Source: DATKKM01 sp035542855 (lineage in GTDB: Bacteria > Chloroflexota > Dehalococcoidia > SM23-28-2 > RBG-16-64-32). Taken from it: DNA of 18,566 nt. Below are positions 14,352 to 18,566 of the stretch, piece by piece; position 1 is the first letter of the stretch; every line of letters begins with the position of its first letter. Position numbers and translations under genes: made by a program. The stretch is taken from contig DATKKM010000057.1 in assembly GCA_035542855.1 (NCBI GenBank), forward strand, positions 1-18,566, read 5' to 3'. The notes beneath the pieces are model-generated. The model did no database searches and had not been told where the DNA came from. It saw only the letters and a program-made list of their open reading frames with translations.

Positions 14352-15602
14352 ATGAAGGCCGAGATCATCTCCGTGGGCACCGAGATCCTGCTCGGCGAGA
14401 TCGTCGACACCAACGCCTCCTGGATCGCATCGCGGCTACCGGAGCTGGGGATCGACCTCTACTACAAGTCCGTCGTCGGCGATAACCTGGGCCGCATCGT
14501 CGACACGATCGAGCACGGCCTGCGGCGTTCCGACGTCCTGATCATGACCGGCGGCCTGGGCCCCACGGACGACGACCTGACGCGCGAGGGAATCGCCGCC
14601 GCCCTGGGCGAGGAGCCCTTCATCGACGAGGACATGGCGCGCGCGCTGCGGGCGTTCTTCGAGAGCCGCGGCGTCACCTTCCCGGAGCGCAACCTGAAGC
14701 AGGCCAGCCTCATCCCTTCGGCCAGCCCCATCCTCAACCCGCGCGGCACGGCCCCCGGCTGGTGGGTGGAGAAGACGCTTCCCGACAGCGGCGGCCGCTA
14801 CATCATCGCCATGCCCGGCGTGCCCCAGGAGATGTACCGGATGTGGGAGAAAGAGGTCGCGCCGCGGCTGCTGGAGATCGCCGGCGGCAACGTACTGGTG
14901 ACGCGCGTCCTCAAGACCGTCGGCATGGGCGAGAGCCACATCGACGAGCAGATGACGCCGCTCTCCCGCGGCATGGACAACCCCTCGATCGGCATCTACG
15001 CCAAGCAGGACGGCGTCTACGTCCGCATCGCCGCCAAGGCCGAGACGGCGGAACGGGCCCGCCAGCTGATCGCGCCTGTCGAGGAACGCGCGCGCGCGAT
15101 CCTGGGCCAGATCGTCTGGGGCGCCGACGACGAGACACTTGAGGCCGCCGTCCTCCAGATGCTGCGGGAGCGCGGCCAGACGGTGGCGACGATGGAGTCC
15201 TGCACCGGCGGCCTGCTCTCCTCCACGCTGACCGACGTGGACGGCAGCTCGGACGCCTTCCGCGGAGGCTACGTGACGTACGCGACCGATATGAAGGTGG
15301 CGCTGGGCGTCGGCCAGGCGCTGATCGATCAGCACGGCGTGGTCAGCCCCGAAGTGGCCGCCAGCATGGCCCGCGCCGCCCGCGAACGCGCTGGCGCGGA
15401 CTACGGCGTCGGCGTCACGGGCATCGCCGGCAGCGAGCCGGTGGAAGGCAAGCCGCCGGGGACGGTGCACGTCGCCGTCCATGACGGTACGAAGGCGGAA
15501 CAGCTCTCCTACACGATCAACCTGGGCCGTCCGGCCAACAAGCGCCGCGCGGTCACCTCAGCGCTGTTCCTGCTGCGCCGGGCGCTGCTGGCGTCCAGGT
15601 AG
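14352..15602 (+). CDS. cinA: CinA family protein (nucleotide/NMN amidohydrolase)
   Basis: The 416-residue product matches full-length two-domain CinA. Residues 1-170 are the molybdopterin-binding-like domain (KAEIISVGTEILLGEIVDTN, MTGGLGPTDDDLTRE), linked in CinA to ADP-ribose pyrophosphatase activity. Residues about 255-412 are the PncC-type domain that deamidates nicotinamide mononucleotide in the pyridine-nucleotide cycle. It has the conserved E282-S-C-T-G-G stretch, GYVTYATDMK, and GVTGIAGSEP leading to GKPPGTVHVAV. The ATG at 14352 aligns with the usual CinA start; upstream in-frame sequence is unconserved. No recA or pgsA adjoins it. In naturally competent bacteria cinA is competence-induced, but nothing here shows that. 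A GC-rich hairpin begins at the stop codon. Confidence 0.93.
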   Translation: MKAEIISVGTEILLGEIVDTNASWIASRLPELGIDLYYKSVVGDNLGRIVDTIEHGLRRSDVLIMTGGLGPTDDDLTREGIAAALGEEPFIDEDMARALRAFFESRGVTFPERNLKQASLIPSASPILNPRGTAPGWWVEKTLPDSGGRYIIAMPGVPQEMYRMWEKEVAPRLLEIAGGNVLVTRVLKTVGMGESHIDEQMTPLSRGMDNPSIGIYAKQDGVYVRIAAKAETAERARQLIAPVEERARAILGQIVWGADDETLEAAVLQMLRERGQTVATMESCTGGLLSSTLTDVDGSSDAFRGGYVTYATDMKVALGVGQALIDQHGVVSPEVAASMARAARERAGADYGVGVTGIAGSEPVEGKPPGTVHVAVHDGTKAEQLSYTINLGRPANKRRAVTSALFLLRRALLASR

Positions 15603-15623
15603 GGGCGCAGCGAGCAGCGCCCC
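15602..15623 (+). terminator. GC-rich hairpin at the cinA stop codon
   Basis: GGGGCGC and GCGCCCC form a perfect 7-base stem around an 8-base loop, starting in the last base of the cinA stop. No T-run follows, so it could be a weak or factor-assisted terminator, or an RNA 3'-end stabiliser. Confidence 0.45.
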
Positions 15624-15643
15624 TGCGCCATCCGTATTGACGG

Positions 15644-15657
15644 GGGATGTAAATCCC
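15644..15657. promoter_or_regulatory. Small dyad upstream of the LuxR-type regulator gene
   Basis: GGGAT-GTAA-ATCCC is a perfect 5-base dyad ending 28 bases before the regulator's start. TTGACG lies just before it (15637-15642). Its place in the promoter region of a DNA-binding protein makes it a candidate autoregulatory site. It is short enough to be chance. Confidence 0.3.
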
Positions 15658-15670
15658 GCCGGGGCCGGAT

Positions 15671-15676
15671 TACACT
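15671..15676 (+). promoter_or_regulatory. Candidate -10 box of the LuxR-type regulator gene
   Basis: TACACT lies 9 bases before the ATG at 15686 and no ribosome site is present, so the transcript would be leaderless or nearly so. No -35 is seen at the right distance. Confidence 0.35.
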
Positions 15677-15685
15677 CGCCACACG

Positions 15686-17161
15686 ATGGGACAGCGGGGT
15701 AGACCGAGGTATCCGGACCTCCTCACGCCGCGCGAGCAAGACGTCCTCGCGCTCATCCGCGAGGGGCTGACAAACGAGCAGATCGCCGCGCGGCTGGGGA
15801 TTGGCTTCGAGACGGCGAAAACGCACGTCTCGCAGATTATCTCGAAGCTGGGCGTCTCCACGCGCGAAGAGGCCGCCCAGTGGCGGGAGGGGGAGCGGCG
15901 CCGCTGGTGGTCGACGATACCGGTGCTGCTGAAGGCGGCGCTTGTGACTGCTGCCGTGGCTGTGCTGGCGGGCCTCGTCCTTCTGGCCGCGGAGTTCTTC
16001 GGATCCGGCGGCAGCGAGCCGTCCAATGTGCTGGCGACGGGCGAGCCAACCGTTACGCCGGCGCGGCCCTCTGCCAGCTCCGCCGCCTCACGCACCGCTG
16101 GGGCAACGCCCGCTGCGTCGCCGGCCCTGTCGACACCGACAGTGGCCACGATCGAGGTTCCGCCGACGGCGACGGCCACCGCTCCGCCTGCTCCAACGTC
16201 CACCATCCCGACCGGCAGACTCCCGATCTCCGGCTACGAAGTCCGCGTCGTCAACTCGGACGGAAGCGGAGTGCAGACGCTGGCGGTCGGGCGATCGCCG
16301 GTTTGGGAGCCCGGAGGCGATAACGTCGCCTACATCGCGCAGACTACGCCGGTCCAGGTAGACGGCGCCGTCTACCTGGAAGGAACGCACTGGGTCCACC
16401 AGGTAGGGGTGGACGGCGCTCCTGACACAGAGATCGCCTCCTACCAGTGGAGCGACATCCTCTTTCGCTGCAACGTCACGGGCCGCAGCTTCGGTTGGTC
16501 CGCGGACGGAACAAACTTCATCACCTGGAACCTGGACGATCTCGGCGGCACCCTCTTCGATCTGTTGACCGGCGCTACGTATCCAATCGAAAACGGCTGC
16601 TCGTCCCTCTGGCTGCCCGATGGCCGCCTGCTCATCACTGCCCTTTGCGAGGAGAGCCGCTCGGAGTTCTGCATCTACGCTTACAACGGCGGCAGCAGCA
16701 TCCGCCTGACCGACGGCCTGATCGGCGATGCGTCCCCGGATGGCCGGCGGCTTGCGTTCGCGCGCAACGGCGGCCTCTGGGTGCGAGACATGGAGAGCGG
16801 CGCCGAAGAGCTTCTGCAGAACCTGACCGGTCTCGGCTCGGTCGAATGGTCGCCAGATGGCCGCGAGATCCTCTTTCTTGAGGAACAGGAGGAGCCCCTC
16901 TCTGGCCGCATCGAGGCTTACGACATCCAGTCGGGTACCACGCGGCAGATCGCCGAGGGCCTGAGTCCCCGCTGGTCGCCGGACGGATCGTACATCTCTT
17001 ATACGTCAGTCGCGTCAGACGGCTGCCCAACAGGTCACGTGATCGACGCCGCCAACCTACACGAGCGCTTTGCCTTGAGCAACGCTAATGACCTGGAGTG
17101 GTCGGGGGACGGATCGCGGCTGGCCTACACCGAGTACGTGAACGACCGCTGCCAGTCCTAA
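15686..17161 (+). CDS. Membrane-tethered LuxR-type regulator with outward beta-propeller
   Basis: The 491-residue product combines parts rarely joined. Residues 12-66 are a LuxR/GerE helix-turn-helix (LTPREQDVLALIREGLTNEQIA, then ETAKTHVSQIISKLGV as recognition helix) placed at the very N-terminus with no receiver domain. A basic RRRWW is followed by one membrane helix (about 77-101), which predicts N-terminus inside. Residues 106-180 are an Ala/Pro/Ser/Thr linker. Residues about 183-491 are a TolB/WD40-like propeller with seven repeat motifs, among them VEWSPDGREILFL, PRWSPDGSYISYT and LEWSGDGSRLAYT. This predicts a one-component sensor in the style of ToxR or CadC but with a LuxR HTH: an outside signal would alter DNA binding by the tethered domain. 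Ligand and targets are unknown. The propeller lipoprotein downstream is the natural partner candidate. Confidence 0.87.
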   Translation: MGQRGRPRYPDLLTPREQDVLALIREGLTNEQIAARLGIGFETAKTHVSQIISKLGVSTREEAAQWREGERRRWWSTIPVLLKAALVTAAVAVLAGLVLLAAEFFGSGGSEPSNVLATGEPTVTPARPSASSAASRTAGATPAASPALSTPTVATIEVPPTATATAPPAPTSTIPTGRLPISGYEVRVVNSDGSGVQTLAVGRSPVWEPGGDNVAYIAQTTPVQVDGAVYLEGTHWVHQVGVDGAPDTEIASYQWSDILFRCNVTGRSFGWSADGTNFITWNLDDLGGTLFDLLTGATYPIENGCSSLWLPDGRLLITALCEESRSEFCIYAYNGGSSIRLTDGLIGDASPDGRRLAFARNGGLWVRDMESGAEELLQNLTGLGSVEWSPDGREILFLEEQEEPLSGRIEAYDIQSGTTRQIAEGLSPRWSPDGSYISYTSVASDGCPTGHVIDAANLHERFALSNANDLEWSGDGSRLAYTEYVNDRCQS

Positions 17162-17162
17162 G

Positions 17163-17176
17163 CCGTCAGCTGGCGG
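17163..17176 (+). terminator. Short hairpin after the regulator gene
   Basis: CCGTC-AGCT-GGCGG can fold as a 5-base stem (one G-U pair) directly after the stop. No T-run follows. The eight bases GCCGTCAG that begin it (17162-17169) recur as the last eight bases of the window, just after the lipoprotein stop. It is only a weak terminator candidate. Confidence 0.25.
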
Positions 17177-17269
17177 TAGAGCGTAGTGATGCGAGACGGC
17201 TGTACTCGCCTGTCTGGGGCCATGGCTCCCGGCAGGATCAGGCCTTATGGCCCATTCCGCCGGGCGCAC

Positions 17270-17295
17270 GCCTCCGTTGTAATGTGCGCGGAGGC
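17270..17295 (+). promoter_or_regulatory. Hairpin that would hide the lipoprotein ribosome site
   Basis: GCCTCCG (17270-17276) and CGGAGGC (17289-17295) form a perfect 7-base stem with a 12-base loop. The right arm contains the GGAGG that serves the ATG at 17304. Folding would block ribosome binding. Alternatively the dyad acts in DNA as an operator. Confidence 0.45.
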
Positions 17296-17303
17296 CATAA
17301 ACA

Positions 17304-18551
17304 ATGCGCCGGCTGATTGCTGCCACTGCCGTAATCGCCTTCTTGCTTTCCGCCTGTGGTAAGGGCAACAACCTGACTCCGACTTCGACAGCGAGCGCTC
17401 CGCCGAGTCCGACGTCGTCCCCCTCACCGAACCCGACCCCTACGTCGAGCCCGTGGGCCGGCATGCCGCCAATCCTCGAAGTCGCCGACCTCGCGGGCTA
17501 TGAGCCCGGGAGTTGTGCAGTGCAATTCCTCTACGACACCGTGACCCGCCGCCTATTCCGGACGTGGTGGCGGGGTGGCTGGTCCGCGGACCAGCGTCTC
17601 TTCGTATGGCGGCAACCCAACGAACCGGATTGGGGCGGGGGCGCGGCACTCGTAGACCTCGAATCAGCTACCGCCTCAACCGTCAACTCGACTCCGTCCA
17701 ACCTGCGCTGGGCCCTGTCGTCGCCAAACGGATCGAAGATCGTCTACTTCGTTCCGTCTCCTGACTCTAGCGTGCTTCATGAGCGCGCGGACATGTATTT
17801 CCGGGAGTTGGGAGGCTCACAATCCACCCTCATCGACACGGAGCTCCCGTTCTATGCTGGATCAAGTTGGTCTCCTGACAGCCGCTTCATCGCCTATTAC
17901 ACCAGGATTGGCGCGCGTGTGTACGACACCATCGGTGGCAGAGACGTCCTGTTGCCCGGCACGGAGGGCAGCACCGACCAAACGTGGTCCCCGACCGAAG
18001 ATGTCCTGGCGTACGACTCCGGCGAAGGACTGTTTGCGTTCGACGCCATATCCGGGCGCGAGCGACAAATCGTGGCCGGTGACGTTGACGCTCCCTTGCT
18101 GTGGTCGCCGGACGGATCGCGATTGATCGTGCGGCATGGCCAAGTGGCCCCCATCAAGACGCTTGCAGGCGAAGCCATGAAGCCGGCTGCCGTGTCCCTT
18201 GACGGTGCCGTCGTGCAGCTTCCCCAGGCCCTCGAATGGACCTGGTCGCCGGACGGCCTGCGGGTCGCGTACAAGAGCGGCGACGGGAGCGAGATCAGGC
18301 TCTACACGATTGCCACGGGTGACGACATCCTCGTTGGCGACGTGCGCGGCAGAGGTCTTGCCTGGAGTCCGGACGGCCGGACACTAGGCTTCAATGATGG
18401 CGAAATGATAGCCCTCTACGACGTCGCTTCCGCGGCAACGGCTCTGCTAGACTTCAGCGCCGGCCTTCAACCAGACTACATCGGCTCGATCGGCTGGTCA
18501 CCGGACAGCCGCTATTTGCAGATCGACAAGTACACCTGCTCGTTAGACTGA
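17304..18551 (+). CDS. Beta-propeller lipoprotein
   Basis: The 415-residue product has a lipoprotein signal peptide (RR, hydrophobic core, lipobox LSAC with Cys18). A Pro/Ser/Thr linker (about 24-50) and then a TolB/WD40-like propeller fill the rest. Eight repeat motifs are visible, including SSWSPDSRFIAYYT, LLWSPDGSRLIVR, WTWSPDGLRVAYK, LAWSPDGRTLGF and IGWSPDSRYLQID. No catalytic motif is seen, so a binding or scaffold role at the outer face of the membrane is likely. The plan of anchor, flexible linker and propeller copies that of the preceding membrane-tethered regulator, with the HTH and membrane helix replaced by a lipid anchor. The 142-base gap holds a hairpin over the ribosome site, implying separate control. 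GGAGG lies 9 bases before the ATG. Confidence 0.85.
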   Translation: MRRLIAATAVIAFLLSACGKGNNLTPTSTASAPPSPTSSPSPNPTPTSSPWAGMPPILEVADLAGYEPGSCAVQFLYDTVTRRLFRTWWRGGWSADQRLFVWRQPNEPDWGGGAALVDLESATASTVNSTPSNLRWALSSPNGSKIVYFVPSPDSSVLHERADMYFRELGGSQSTLIDTELPFYAGSSWSPDSRFIAYYTRIGARVYDTIGGRDVLLPGTEGSTDQTWSPTEDVLAYDSGEGLFAFDAISGRERQIVAGDVDAPLLWSPDGSRLIVRHGQVAPIKTLAGEAMKPAAVSLDGAVVQLPQALEWTWSPDGLRVAYKSGDGSEIRLYTIATGDDILVGDVRGRGLAWSPDGRTLGFNDGEMIALYDVASAATALLDFSAGLQPDYIGSIGWSPDSRYLQIDKYTCSLD

Positions 18552-18566
18552 CCGTTACGCCGTCAG

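Overview
The window is GC-rich bacterial chromosome, densely packed with short intergenic gaps. It shows no rRNA, tRNA, CRISPR array, insertion sequence or phage gene. Several features suggest a Chloroflexota bacterium (Dehalococcoidia-like), though no marker gene proves it. Exported proteins carry Pro/Thr/Ser linkers and degenerate dockerin-type Ca-binding tails. A LuxR-type helix-turn-helix is fused through a membrane helix to a beta-propeller. Several genes seem to have leaderless promoters. This assignment is inference from protein style.

Layout, left to right. A CopC-like exported protein runs off the left edge (minus). Next, on minus, are an RDD membrane protein and N-acetylglucosamine-6-phosphate deacetylase (nagA), overlapping or nearly so. 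Diverging from nagA is a small unrecognised protein, convergent with a VOC (glyoxalase-fold) protein. Then come a secreted CAP-domain protein with a dockerin-like tail and its terminator (plus), a thiolase (minus) with a dyad over its promoter, and a large secreted metzincin-type zinc protease (plus). A two-module VOC protein (minus) and an EtfD/FadF-type membrane iron-sulfur reductase (plus) follow. After these are a secreted subtilisin-like protease with a dockerin-like tail (minus) and cinA (plus). The right end holds a LuxR-HTH/TM/beta-propeller protein and a beta-propeller lipoprotein (both plus).

How the genes fit together. Thiolase, the epimerase-like VOC protein and the EtfD/FadF reductase point to acyl-CoA oxidation feeding electrons to the quinone pool. 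The CAP protein, metzincin and subtilase form a scattered exported set built on one plan: signal peptide, catalytic domain, Pro/Thr linker (internal in the metzincin) and dockerin-like tail. No cohesin is present in the window.

The most distinctive locus is 15686-18551. There, a predicted membrane-tethered transcription regulator with an outward-facing propeller is followed by a lipoprotein with the same linker-plus-propeller plan. The lipoprotein's ribosome-binding site lies in one arm of a 7-bp inverted repeat. I read this as a candidate one-component surface-sensing pair. That is inference.
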